From the IMG/VR virus record IMGVR_UViG_3300024317_000015, positions 1-26,359 of that record: a DNA stretch of 26,359 nt; one strand, given 5' to 3'. The DNA comes from a virus. The notes under the pieces are model-generated. The model saw only the letters and a list, made by a program, of their open reading frames with translations. It was not told the origin of the DNA and searched no databases. Below are positions 1-5,626 of this stretch, piece after piece (positions within the stretch are counted from its first letter, which is position 1; every line of letters starts with the position of its first letter). Position numbers and translations under genes: made by a program.

Positions 1-136
1 GCCGACGAGGGGCAGGCACAGCCGACGAGGGGCAGGCAGGCAGGGGCAGGCAGGCAGGGGCAGGCAGGCACAGCCGACGAGGGGCAGGCACAGCCGACGA
101 CGGGGATCAGGCACAGCCGACGAGAGGGGGAGGCAG
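1..136. repeat. GGCA-rich tandem repeat array
   Basis: A 20-base unit (gccgacgaggggcaggcaca) begins at 1, 21, 73, 93 and 116. The copy at 21 is expanded internally by runs of ggca/gggg. The array reaches the window edge, so its full extent is unknown. It ends immediately before the ribosome-binding site and start codon of the small ORF at 138. It looks like slipped-strand expansion. A role as protein-binding sites is possible but not shown. Confidence 0.85.
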
Positions 137-137
137 G

Positions 138-344
138 ATGATGCGGTATGACGATGCGCCCGAAGCGTTCTATGCCGTGATCCCGATATCGATCCGCCGG
201 GAAGCATGGCGCAATGCCCGTCAATGGCGAGCGTATGAGGCAGCGCTTTCCAAATGGCAGCGACTACCGCGCAAGGAACGCCGCAGAGTCGCCATGCCAT
301 GCCCGCCAGATGGTCTAAGGGGAGGGGGGCCGGTACCTGAGTAA
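138..344 (+). CDS. Small hypothetical basic protein
   Basis: This 68-residue ORF of unknown family is preceded by a purine-rich GGGGAGG about 4 bases before two consecutive ATG codons, either of which could be the start. The composition is rich in Arg, Trp and Ala (RREAWRNARQWRAYEAALSK), suggesting a short helical, possibly nucleic-acid-binding protein. I recognise no domain. It is the only rightward gene in the first 5 kb and converges on the leftward operon across the tandem hairpins at 408-489. The ggca-type repeats directly upstream raise the chance that this is a fortuitous ORF, so the call is tentative. Confidence 0.4.
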   Translation: MMRYDDAPEAFYAVIPISIRREAWRNARQWRAYEAALSKWQRLPRKERRRVAMPCPPDGLRGGGPVPE

Positions 345-407
345 GGGGAGACCATTCAGGCTATCACAGCGCGATCCTATGGTAGACGGTGCCGTAGCGT
401 TTACGGG

Positions 408-489
408 CAAACGAAAGCCGCCTAGCTGCGAACAGCTAGGCGGCTATCAGACAAACGAAAGCTGCCTAGCTGCGAACAGCTAGGCGGCT
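408..489 (-). terminator. Tandem duplicated UUCG-loop terminators
   Basis: A 38-bp unit occurs twice (408-445 and 452-489, period 44) with one visible difference, C419 versus T463. Each unit holds a 13-bp stem around CGAA on the plus strand. On the minus strand this reads as a TTCG tetraloop followed by TTTCGTTT. The first stem (416-428 with 433-445) is perfect; the second has one G-T pair. The pair lies 15 bases past the stop codon of the leftward gene ending at 504, so it fits a doubled intrinsic terminator of that operon. It may also block readthrough from the small rightward ORF. Confidence 0.8.
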
Positions 490-503
490 TGATGGTAGGT
501 AGG

Positions 504-1061
504 CTATGCGTTGGCCGGCTGCCTACATGGAGTCCACGTGTACGATATCCAGATGCCCGCAACAGGTATCGCGATAGCGTTGCAACCATCCAATTGACGC
601 GACAGCCAATAACAGCCGCCCCTCTCGTTTTCCCGATTGTGGGCAGCCCAACCATGCGGGCAATCGCGGCTAACCTGATATCCGCCCACAACGTCAACGT
701 TAAGCTCGGCAAGCTCTGACTCTAGATCATCAACAGCCTCCCTTATCTCGTCAACAGCCTCCCTTGCCTTCGCGTCGATAACGGAACGCGCAATCCAATA
801 GGCATAGGCAACCATTGCCTGTTGGTATTCGCTAGGCTTGTATGTCGCGGCCGTATCATCCGCCGACTCCGTATCGGCGTTTGGGTCGGTTTCATACCGC
901 GAGATTATATCCTCGCATTGATGATAGTAGATACAGACTGAGTCGGTAGCAGAGTCCACATACTCGCATAGGCTGTCTTCAATCGCGTCAACGTCTAACT
1001 TGCCATCCGCCGGCAAGCAATCCGCGACAACATTCTGTGCAACGTTTTCTAGATCGATCAT
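504..1061 (-). CDS. Hypothetical acidic phage protein
   Basis: The product is a 185-residue acidic protein, last gene of a four-gene leftward operon. Residues about 35-60 contain an SVCIYYHQCEDIIS segment. This resembles a motif I associate with uncharacterised small phage proteins (a D-G/S-x-I-Y-Y-x-x-C type pattern); I cannot name a family. A long helical stretch (about 95-125, AREAVDEIREAVDDLESEL) predicts a coiled coil. The C-terminal third holds a DCPHGW and C-rich segment. No signal peptide or membrane segment is visible. The start ATG follows GGAAAGG at a somewhat long spacing. Transcription probably ends at the tandem hairpins just downstream. Confidence 0.7.
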   Translation of the reverse strand: MIDLENVAQNVVADCLPADGKLDVDAIEDSLCEYVDSATDSVCIYYHQCEDIISRYETDPNADTESADDTAATYKPSEYQQAMVAYAYWIARSVIDAKAREAVDEIREAVDDLESELAELNVDVVGGYQVSRDCPHGWAAHNRENERGGCYWLSRQLDGCNAIAIPVAGIWISYTWTPCRQPANA

Positions 1062-1124
1062 GACCGCTTAACCTTTCCTTTGTAGATCATACCGCCGCCG
1101 CTGGTGCGGCCGGTATATCATCAT

Positions 1125-1367
1125 TCAATTTCCTGCCCATTCGCTAGGACGATACCGAGTCGCCTTTTCGACAGCATCGGCAATAAACTTGCGCTCGCAT
1201 TCGCTGTTGTTGCGAAGCAGTTGGCCGAGTCGGCTATACTTGCGATAGCTGATTTGTAGATGCGGGTTTACCTCCGGGCCGCTTGTGTAGATCGTTCCGG
1301 AAACGGAACGCCATTGCACGCGGAACGCGTGCGGCCGAATCTGTTTGAAGCTCATTAGGTATGACAT
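1125..1367 (-). CDS. Small hypothetical protein, MSY leader
   Basis: An 80-residue basic protein of unknown function. The longer reading frame to 1604 is rejected because a ribosome-binding sequence, AAGGGAGTCGGGAATC, directly precedes the ATG at 1367, and an almost identical leader precedes the next upstream gene (start 1528). The product starts MSYLMSF and ends RYRPSEWAGN; no domain is recognised. It is the third gene of the leftward operon, 14 bases after the 48-aa membrane peptide gene. The repeated leader suggests a small gene cassette duplicated together with its translation signal. Confidence 0.6.
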   Translation of the reverse strand: MSYLMSFKQIRPHAFRVQWRSVSGTIYTSGPEVNPHLQISYRKYSRLGQLLRNNSECERKFIADAVEKATRYRPSEWAGN

Positions 1368-1381
1368 GATTCCCGACTCCC

Positions 1382-1528
1382 TTATGCAATGCCGACTAGG
1401 CGAGCGATACCGATACAAGTTGCGGCGAAGATTCGCGCAAACAGTATTGCTTGATCCGGCTTGTACGTGATCAGCAACGCCATATCGCCTAAACACAAGG
1501 CAACCATGGCGGATAACATGTAGGACAT
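1382..1528 (-). CDS. Short membrane peptide (48 aa)
   Basis: This ORF was read directly from the minus strand: ATG at 1528 to TAA at 1382, 48 codons. It is preceded by AAGGGAGTCGGAACCA, nearly the same leader as the gene starting at 1367. The peptide is very hydrophobic, with about residues 4-20 and 28-47 able to span a membrane and a short TYKPDQ loop between them. It starts MSYMLS, like its downstream neighbour's MSYLMS. The function is unknown; a two-span membrane peptide in a phage accessory operon could act in exclusion or lysis timing, but nothing here proves it. Confidence 0.6.
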   Translation of the reverse strand: MSYMLSAMVALCLGDMALLITYKPDQAILFARIFAATCIGIARLVGIA

Positions 1529-1551
1529 TGGTTCCGACTCCCTTATGCCGA

Positions 1552-1698
1552 TTACGGCAACCAGCGAATAGCTTCGCGTGCTGCCTCAATCGTTTCGTAT
1601 TCATCGATGATCACGCCATCCGCGATGATCACGTAATAGGACTCGTCGCCATTCCGATGCTGGCCCGCCTGAGTCCGCCGTTCGATCGTGTAGCTCAC
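1552..1698 (-). CDS. Small hypothetical protein (48 aa), first operon gene
   Basis: I place the start at GTG 1698, because GGAG lies 7 bases upstream; a TTG further up at 1734 would fall inside the promoter -10. The product begins MSYTIERR and contains the patterned segment SYYVIIADGVIIDEYETIEA followed by AREAIRWL. That is a beta-beta-alpha layout like other short 'query-type' phage proteins with an Asp/Gly turn. No catalytic motif is seen. It is the first gene after the promoter at 1733-1761 and leads the four-gene leftward operon. Confidence 0.65.
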   Translation of the reverse strand: MSYTIERRTQAGQHRNGDESYYVIIADGVIIDEYETIEAAREAIRWLP

Positions 1699-1732
1699 TG
1701 TCTCGCTCCGTTCGTCCTGTTGACGTATCGCC

Positions 1733-1761
1733 AATATAGGCCGGCCGGATTAGCGTTGCAA
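1733..1761 (-). promoter_or_regulatory. Sigma70-type promoter for the leftward operon
   Basis: On the minus strand TTGCAA (1761-1756) is followed, after exactly 17 bases, by TATATT (1738-1733). These match the -35 consensus at 4/6 and the -10 consensus at 5/6. Initiation near 1726 would give a leader of about 28 bases before the GTG at 1698. The spacer contains the GC palindrome CCGGCCGG. This is the most convincing promoter in the left part of the window. Confidence 0.7.
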
Positions 1762-1875
1762 GGGTATCACGCTAGATTTTTATCATGTCGCTCACCATCC
1801 TAAATCGGCAGGTTTTCTGCGGTGTTAGACGGAGTATGGCAGGTTACGGATTGCCGGATGGCAGGAAATAAATCT

Positions 1876-2011
1876 GTCGAGGCAGCCCAGGACGGTCGAG
1901 GATCGGCTGTGGCCAGCCTCGACGGTCGAGGCAGCCCAGGACGGTCGAGGATCGGCTGTGGCCAGCCTCGACGGTCGAGGCAGCCCAGGACGGTCGAGGA
2001 TCGGCTGTGGC
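1876..2011. repeat. 49-bp tandem repeat, about 2.8 copies
   Basis: Copies start at 1876, 1925 and 1974, the last ending within the shared sequence at about 2011. The unit is GC-rich, and each junction forms the inverted repeat GCCTCGAC-G-GTCGAGGC. The repeat lies in the non-coding stretch 1762-2152 between two leftward operons. The ORFs that cross it merely translate the repeat. The rest of the stretch (2012-2113) is GC-rich, with repeats of a GCCCGAC type and no gene I can support. Confidence 0.9.
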
Positions 2012-2113
2012 GGCGGCGGCGGTATGGTTAACGCCCGACATTGCCCGACGCCGCCCAACGCCGCCCGACAGCTCTCATGCGCGTACCCGCGCACGTAGGC
2101 GCGCACCCGCCCA

Positions 2114-2136
2114 AACCCAGCCACCAGGGCTGGGTT
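2114..2136 (-). terminator. Hairpin downstream of small membrane gene
   Basis: AACCCAGCC and GGCTGGGTT form a 9-bp perfect stem around the loop ACCAG. The hairpin begins 17 bases past the stop of the leftward gene 2153-2428. No good T-run follows on the minus strand, so it may be an mRNA-stabilising or weak termination structure. A sister hairpin at 2455-2473 has the same loop and a compensating base-pair change. Confidence 0.6.
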
Positions 2137-2152
2137 CATCTTATGGCCGGGT

Positions 2153-2428
2153 TCACTTTATATAGTAGCTGCGCCTCTCGTCTTCCTGTTTAGCATAAGC
2201 TTCCCCGTGTTCGAGGATACGAGTAAGATACATCTTCATAATACGATGGCAATGAATTACACGAGACACTTCAGCATCGTCGCGCGGTGGCCTATTTTCC
2301 ATTTTCCACGCGACACACTCATTGTAGCTTAGAAAGTTCGCTTTTGTCACAGGAAGATCAGGAAGAAGGGATACAAACCACAACCCGGCTATCACAACGC
2401 CAACAACAATAACTAAGATGCGGAACAT
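2153..2428 (-). CDS. Single-span membrane-anchored protein
   Basis: The 91-residue product starts MFRILVIVV. A strongly hydrophobic segment (residues about 3-26) acts as a signal anchor, leaving about 65 residues outside the cytoplasm, including Cys in NECVAW and IHCHRI that could form a disulfide. The ATG at 2428 follows AGAGAGG at good spacing. The same leader (cggaacatacgaaacctctc on the plus strand) precedes the next upstream gene at 3057, so I reject the longer start at 2452. Unknown family. With its neighbour it looks like a phage accessory ('moron') gene acting at the envelope, perhaps in superinfection exclusion; that is inference from location and topology only. Confidence 0.6.
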   Translation of the reverse strand: MFRILVIVVGVVIAGLWFVSLLPDLPVTKANFLSYNECVAWKMENRPPRDDAEVSRVIHCHRIMKMYLTRILEHGEAYAKQEDERRSYYIK

Positions 2429-2454
2429 ACGAAACCTCTCTCTGGTAGCCATAC

Positions 2455-2473
2455 CCCGGCCACCAGGGCCGGG
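2455..2473 (-). terminator. Hairpin between the two envelope genes
   Basis: CCCGGCC and GGCCGGG form a 7-bp stem with loop ACCAG, just after the stop codon of the gene ending at 2482. It is the same structure as the hairpin at 2116-2134, but the fourth pair is G-C instead of A-T. Change on both sides of the stem argues that the structure is selected. Confidence 0.6.
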
Positions 2474-2481
2474 TTGTTTGG

Positions 2482-3057
2482 TTATTTCACCGGGCGGATT
2501 GAATTTGATCCATCATTATCCCGGTACGTATTCTCTGGCGTCATCCCACATTCCTTTTTCAAGTGTCCGATAGCGGCGGGCATCCCGTCAAGGGAAAGTG
2601 TATATTCATACTTGTTGTTATCCATAGCCCAAAGTCGCACGCGTAATTGTTTTCCCGGTTTATCGAGTAACTTGTTGATTAGCACGTCACCATACAACAC
2701 TTTTACCGTGTTCTTGGTATATGGACCAAGATCAACTTCTAGCGCAGGATTACTGTCCACGCGGAACAATGCGGCAGGAGCGGTATGGATACCAAGCGTA
2801 TCTCCAAGATAACTATCCGCCACAAACCAGACAGTTAAATACCGTTTACCGTTGAACTTCCGCAAGTCCTTATACTCACTTTGCGATTCGTATGTCTTAC
2901 ATATAACTTCTATCTTCAATCCGCTCCCGGTTCCAATCACAAACTCCTTCCGCTTCTCCGTCATGCTATCAACCTCTGTGCCATATCTCCACGCACCAAA
3001 CTCTTCAGCGTGGACCGGCAGCGCCAATAGCAAACCAACAATCAATGCGCGGAACAT
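2482..3057 (-). CDS. Secreted periplasmic protein, TagO/VasI-like fold possible
   Basis: A 191-residue protein. Residues 1-17 (MFRALIVGLLLALPVHA) form a clear Sec signal peptide with an A-x-A-type site before EEFGAW. The mature part keeps two Cys (EVICKTY and KKECG) likely to pair. The layout (Trp near the start, DSMTEKR, an ALFRVDSNP strand, then LSLDGMPAAIGHLKKEC) recalls the TagO/VasI-type small beta proteins of Proteobacteria. I rate that resemblance weak to moderate. The ATG at 3057 overlaps the end of the RadA-like gene by 16 bases, so the two are probably co-translated. Its codon and base use look more AT-rich than the neighbouring ATPase, which suggests acquisition. Confidence 0.65.
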   Translation of the reverse strand: MFRALIVGLLLALPVHAEEFGAWRYGTEVDSMTEKRKEFVIGTGSGLKIEVICKTYESQSEYKDLRKFNGKRYLTVWFVADSYLGDTLGIHTAPAALFRVDSNPALEVDLGPYTKNTVKVLYGDVLINKLLDKPGKQLRVRLWAMDNNKYEYTLSLDGMPAAIGHLKKECGMTPENTYRDNDGSNSIRPVK

Positions 3058-3656
3058 ACGAAACCTCTCTCTGTCATCTCCAAAGGTAGCCATACCCCGG
3101 CTACCCCAAACCGGTTCTTCTCCGTCGCGATGTATCTTGGCGGCCCTCTACCCACCTTCACCGTCACGTCAACCAGATGCTCGATTGCCCGTGCGCCCGC
3201 GTGTATCCCACCCTTCGTCTCATGGCACACTAACACCACAGTCGTCCCCCAACGGCGAGCGTGCGCCACGGCTACCTTCACCGCGTCCAACGCCTTACCT
3301 TCGACCAGTTGCAGCGAGTCAAGGATCACCAAGGGTGAATTGACCGCTTCCCGCAACGCCTCCCCTATGTCAGCCTCGGCCAACAAGTCCATGTCATCCC
3401 TCAACCCCAACCGGATCACCCGATCGGCAACCGCCGACACGTCCTCCTCCAGGCAGACGTACAGCGATCCCGGCACCCCGGCCGCCGCCTGCGCCAATGC
3501 CGTAGACTTGCCCGCTCCAGGCTCTCCATGCAGGAGAACCACGGACCCGCCTACGAACCCACCTCCCAGCATCACATCGAGCCAGGGGACGCCCGTAGCC
3601 TGTCTGGTCAACCTCCCCCGGCTGACCGCTTCTCTAACCTTTAACATGCTGCTCAC
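3042..3656 (-). CDS. RadA/Sms-like RecA-family ATPase, short form
   Basis: A 204-residue RecA-fold ATPase. The Walker A is GEPGAGKST (residues 44-52), the Walker B ends in PLVILDSLQ (Asp about 113), and the TEKNRFG segment (about 178-184) contains the KNRFG motif typical of RadA/Sms. Bacterial RadA is about 450 residues with an N-terminal zinc finger and a C-terminal Lon-like domain. Both are missing here, so this is only the motor core. RadA drives branch migration in recombination; a phage core-only version probably serves phage DNA recombination or replication. The start is GTG at 3656 or ATG at 3647; neither has a strong ribosome-binding site. Confidence 0.85.
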   Translation of the reverse strand: MSSMLKVREAVSRGRLTRQATGVPWLDVMLGGGFVGGSVVLLHGEPGAGKSTALAQAAAGVPGSLYVCLEEDVSAVADRVIRLGLRDDMDLLAEADIGEALREAVNSPLVILDSLQLVEGKALDAVKVAVAHARRWGTTVVLVCHETKGGIHAGARAIEHLVDVTVKVGRGPPRYIATEKNRFGVAGVWLPLEMTERGFVCSAH

Positions 3657-3685
3657 TCTTGATAATTGTGGCCAGATTCTTGATC

Positions 3686-3889
3686 TTAGCGTATCCGTTT
3701 CAGCAATCCCTCCAGCATCCCTGCATGGATTGGGCAGAGTACCGCGTCACGTTCCGTCCGATCGGTCAGGAAGTTAAGGACGCCCGGAGTTGCCGTCTCG
3801 CGGAAGGTAACAAGGCAAATCCATTCAGCGGGGAGTTCGCCATGCGGGCATGTTTCACTGCACCCTCGAAACGCACAAACTAGGTCCAT
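3686..3889 (-). CDS. Small Cys-rich, possible zinc-binding protein
   Basis: A 67-residue product with CAFRGCSETCPHG near the start and CPIHAG near the end. The CxxxxC/CPH and CxxH spacing could bind one zinc. Three ATG codons stand in a row after AGGAG (3895, 3892, 3889); the third has the best spacing (6 bases), so I use it. The leader CTAATCACAGGAG is shared with the proline-rich late gene starting at 14114. It sits 30 bases upstream of the RadA-like gene in the same leftward operon; zinc ribbons often accompany RadA, but whether the two proteins interact is unknown. Confidence 0.65.
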   Translation of the reverse strand: MDLVCAFRGCSETCPHGELPAEWICLVTFRETATPGVLNFLTDRTERDAVLCPIHAGMLEGLLKRIR

Positions 3890-3904
3890 CATCATCTCCT
3901 GTGA

Positions 3905-4129
3905 TTAGAACACGCCAATCTTAGCCGCGACGCGAACCAGCAGCCAAAGCATGCCTAGCGTCATCGCGATATGCGTGCCTACCATCCACGCCAAAACAGA
4001 AAGGCGTGTCTCGATGCCGGCGATTCGACTTTCGTAACTAGCGGCCTCCTCCGCTGCCTTGTTCGCCTTATCCTCGGACGCGCCGGCATCCATCAGCGCG
4101 TCCCGCAATGCTCCTAGCTGTAAAGCCAT
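3905..4129 (-). CDS. Coiled-coil membrane protein, DUF1640-like
   Basis: A 74-residue protein: an Ala/Glu-rich helix (about residues 15-45, EDKANKAAEEAASYES) is followed by IAGIETRLSVLAWMVG and one membrane span (about 48-68). This coil-then-C-terminal-anchor plan matches the DUF1640/CCDC90-type small proteins often encoded by phages. The ATG at 4129 is preferred over 4195 because GGGAG lies upstream of it and the longer start would overlap the gene before it. The role is unknown; a membrane tether is likely. Confidence 0.6.
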   Translation of the reverse strand: MALQLGALRDALMDAGASEDKANKAAEEAASYESRIAGIETRLSVLAWMVGTHIAMTLGMLWLLVRVAAKIGVF

Positions 4130-4143
4130 TGTGTTTGTACTCC

Positions 4144-4332
4144 CTACAGCCACGGGTTCTTTCCGTCTTGGATTGCCTCTATGGCACAAAGCCAAAGATC
4201 GGTGTAACCACCTTGATGGTTACGCTTCTCAGGGTATGCTTTCCCCATTTCCTCGAATTGTATTAACACCTTCTCCTTTTGGTCAGGAGTAAAGGTTTCG
4301 TACAAGGATAGAAGTTGTAAGGCTTTAGTCAT
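4144..4332 (-). CDS. Small hypothetical protein (62 aa)
   Basis: A 62-residue helical protein beginning MTKALQLLSLYETFTPDQKE. The ATG at 4332 follows AAAGGAGA at 7-base spacing and overlaps the upstream stop as ATGA, so translation is coupled. The middle part (DQKEKVLIQFEEMGKAYPEK) is amphipathic and charged, and it ends in LWLCAIEAIQDGKNPWL. No known domain is recognised. Position in the early leftward operon suggests a regulatory or accessory role; function unassigned. Confidence 0.65.
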   Translation of the reverse strand: MTKALQLLSLYETFTPDQKEKVLIQFEEMGKAYPEKRNHQGGYTDLWLCAIEAIQDGKNPWL

Positions 4333-4499
4333 GCGTCTGTCTCCTTTAACGATATCATTTCCACTCGTCCATCCTGTAGAATAGCCGGGACCGGCATACT
4401 GATTTGATCCCATGCCCACATCCGCTCGACAACCTGATCGGGGATGACGACATCCCCAAACCGGCTATGCCACACAACGTGGTTCAGTTTGTAGGTCAC
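4329..4499 (-). CDS. Small hypothetical protein (56 aa)
   Basis: I use the GTG at 4499 because GAGGTGA precedes it closely and overlaps the stop of the upstream gene; a start at 4514 (ATG) lacks a ribosome-binding site. The product reads like a short beta-rich protein: THVVW-type start, RFGDVVIPDQVVERM, then MPVPAILQDGRVEMISL. The FGDVVIPDQVV phrase suggests a small SH3-like barrel, but I cannot assign a family. Its stop overlaps the next start as ATGA. Third-gene order and overlaps show it belongs to the operon driven from about 4850. Confidence 0.6.
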   Translation of the reverse strand: MTYKLNHVVWHSRFGDVVIPDQVVERMWAWDQISMPVPAILQDGRVEMISLKETDA

Positions 4500-4503
4500 T
4501 CGT

Positions 4504-4788
4504 TCACCTCGCATACGGCTGATGGAGCCATTGACCCAACGGCCAAGTCTGCCCGGTGGTATAGCAATGGGTTCGCCCGCCGATGTGCCCCGGCTCCCCT
4601 GGAAACAGCGTGTTCTCGTACCACTCCAAGTCGGAGCGGAACTGCGGAGCGTAATAGTCGCCCTCGTCGGCCGGCTTGTTAACGACAAGCTGGCTCCGGT
4701 CTAGCGGCTTCCTCGCCCAGGCGGGGACGTGTTCCACCGTGTAGCGATGCACATACTTGGCGCAGGCTTGCTGGAATGTAGGTCGCAT
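4504..4788 (-). CDS. Hypothetical protein, first gene of leftward early operon
   Basis: A 94-residue product starting MRPTFQQACAKYVHRY. The ATG at 4788 has an excellent GGAGG with 5-base spacing; the longer frame to 4845 would run through the operator and promoter and is rejected. Residues include the VNKPADEGDYYAPQF and WYENTLFPGEP segments; no recognised domain. It lies directly downstream of a perfect TTGACA -35 and the palindrome CAAACTCGGTTTG, so its expression is probably repressed by the protein binding that palindrome. Five further genes follow with short gaps or overlaps. Confidence 0.65.
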   Translation of the reverse strand: MRPTFQQACAKYVHRYTVEHVPAWARKPLDRSQLVVNKPADEGDYYAPQFRSDLEWYENTLFPGEPGHIGGRTHCYTTGQTWPLGQWLHQPYAR

Positions 4789-4797
4789 TTCACCCTC

Positions 4798-4810
4798 CAA
4801 ACTCGGTTTG
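4798..4810. promoter_or_regulatory. Operator-like palindrome CAAACTCGGTTTG (distal copy)
   Basis: CAAAC and GTTTG are inverted around TCG. The site lies between the predicted promoter (4824-4853) and the ribosome-binding site (4794-4798) of the leftward operon, a classic repressor position. The identical 13 bases occur three times in the array at 6223-6312, plus one variant. Confidence 0.75.
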
Positions 4811-4823
4811 ATCGTCGCCCAGC

Positions 4824-4853
4824 TAATCTGGTGACAGGTTGGCAAACTGTCAA
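4824..4853 (-). promoter_or_regulatory. Leftward early promoter
   Basis: On the minus strand a perfect TTGACA (4853-4848) is followed after 17-18 bases by CAGATT/AGATTA (4830-4824), a weak -10. Initiation near 4818 would place the palindrome 4798-4810 just downstream of the start point. The weak -10 suggests a regulated promoter. Confidence 0.55.
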
Positions 4854-5027
4854 CCAGGGAAAATGGTTAACGCCGTAATCCCCCGTATCGCTGCTGTTCA
4901 ACCCACACCATAGAAAATCTGCGACCAATCGTAAACCTGTCGCCTCTATCGGGTACCTAGACACGCACCCCTGCCATGCGCTACACGCGTAACCCCTACC
5001 TCGGGGTTAAAATGATCAGGGATAACC

Positions 5028-5102
5028 CGGAGAAATAGACCTCGGAGAAATGGATGTGACAAATATACGTCAGAGAAATGAACAGACCAACCTCGGAGAA
5101 AT
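5028..5102. repeat. GGAGAAAT direct repeats, four copies
   Basis: The motif cGGAGAAAT begins at 5028, 5043 and 5094, with the variant caGAGAAAT at 5071. All are in the same orientation and spaced 15, 28 and 23 bases apart. They lie in the non-coding stretch 4860-5192 between the divergent promoters. A near-inverted AACCCC...GGGGTT (4991-5008) and GGGATAACC (5019-5027) precede them. They look like protein-binding sites or iterons; no binder is known. Confidence 0.6.
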
Positions 5103-5192
5103 GGTCCCGGTTCACGGGGAATTCTGGCTAGTCTTGACAGGTTCGCACCATGCCACCATGTCATCCGCGCCACAGGTTGAAGGAGAAGACCG

Positions 5193-5465
5193 ATGGATAA
5201 CGCGCCGAGTGCCCCGACCCAGGTAGCAGCCCTGGATGTCGGGGAGATCTACACGATGGTTAAATTCATCCCCAGCAACACGCCTAACCTGACCAACGCT
5301 ATTAAGGAGGCACGGAAGAGTTTGATGCAGCAACTATCGTCCGTGATGGCCCGCGCACGCGTGAAAGAACCAGAATCCGTCTACGCTATGCACACCGTTC
5401 ACTCGTTCACCCGGTCATACGATGTGGTGGTAACAGGCGTGGTCATCAGGGAACTCGGTTTGTAA
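5193..5465 (+). CDS. Orphan protein A of a paralogous pair
   Basis: A 90-residue protein with no family I recognise. AAGGAGA stands 6 bases before the ATG at 5193. TTGACA at 5134-5139 could be its -35, but no good -10 follows. The sequence divides into a variable start, a helical basic middle (ITKEARKSL-like region, residues about 30-50), and a beta-rich end (VYAMHTVHSFTRSYDVVVTG then VVIREL). The end aligns with the protein at 5925-6188: both have R-A-R, P-x-x-x-Y-x-x-H-x-x-H-x-F-T and D-V/L-V-V. The two genes flank a cluster of DnaA boxes and palindromes, so a role in replication or its control is plausible. Confidence 0.7.
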   Translation: MDNAPSAPTQVAALDVGEIYTMVKFIPSNTPNLTNAIKEARKSLMQQLSSVMARARVKEPESVYAMHTVHSFTRSYDVVVTGVVIRELGL

Positions 5466-5470
5466 GGGTT

Positions 5471-5560
5471 GGGGATAACTTGGAAGATCGGGGATAACTC
5501 TGGGGATATGTGGATAACTCCACCTAAGCGGCACAGACTCTGAGCCAGGGTGTGGATAAC
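5471..5560. other. DnaA-box cluster, possible replication origin
   Basis: Two perfect DnaA boxes, TTATCCACA, lie on the minus strand at 5509-5517 and 5551-5559. Two related GGGGATAACT copies stand at 5471-5480 and 5490-5499, and TGGGGATATG lies between them. Four to five related sites in 90 bases all face the same way. TTATCCACA is the established high-affinity box of bacterial DnaA; an origin function here is inference. Confidence 0.65.
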
Positions 5561-5568
5561 TTTGACCG

Positions 5569-5598
5569 TTGACAGGCTCCGTTCCTGCCGGCTACGGT
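5569..5598 (+). promoter_or_regulatory. Possible rightward promoter beside the DnaA boxes
   Basis: A perfect TTGACA (5569-5574) is followed after 18 bases by TACGGT (5593-5598), only 3/6 to the -10 consensus. It would transcribe through the palindromes toward the gene at 5925 with a leader of over 300 bases, or make a short untranslated RNA. The first -35 base lies 10 bases past the last DnaA box, so DnaA could repress it. Confidence 0.35.
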
Positions 5599-5626
5599 CA
5601 GCCTGAGTAACCCTGGTTGCGATCAA

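Noticed and set aside
1825-2139. Leftward ORFs across the 49-bp repeats
   Set aside because: They translate the tandem repeat and have no ribosome-binding site.
3130-3777. A 215-residue rightward ORF across the RadA-like gene
   Set aside because: It is antisense to the ATPase, low in complexity, and has no start signal.
5134-5162. Strong promoter for the gene at 5193
   Set aside because: TTGACA is perfect, but no acceptable -10 follows at 16-18 bases, so I only mention it as possible.
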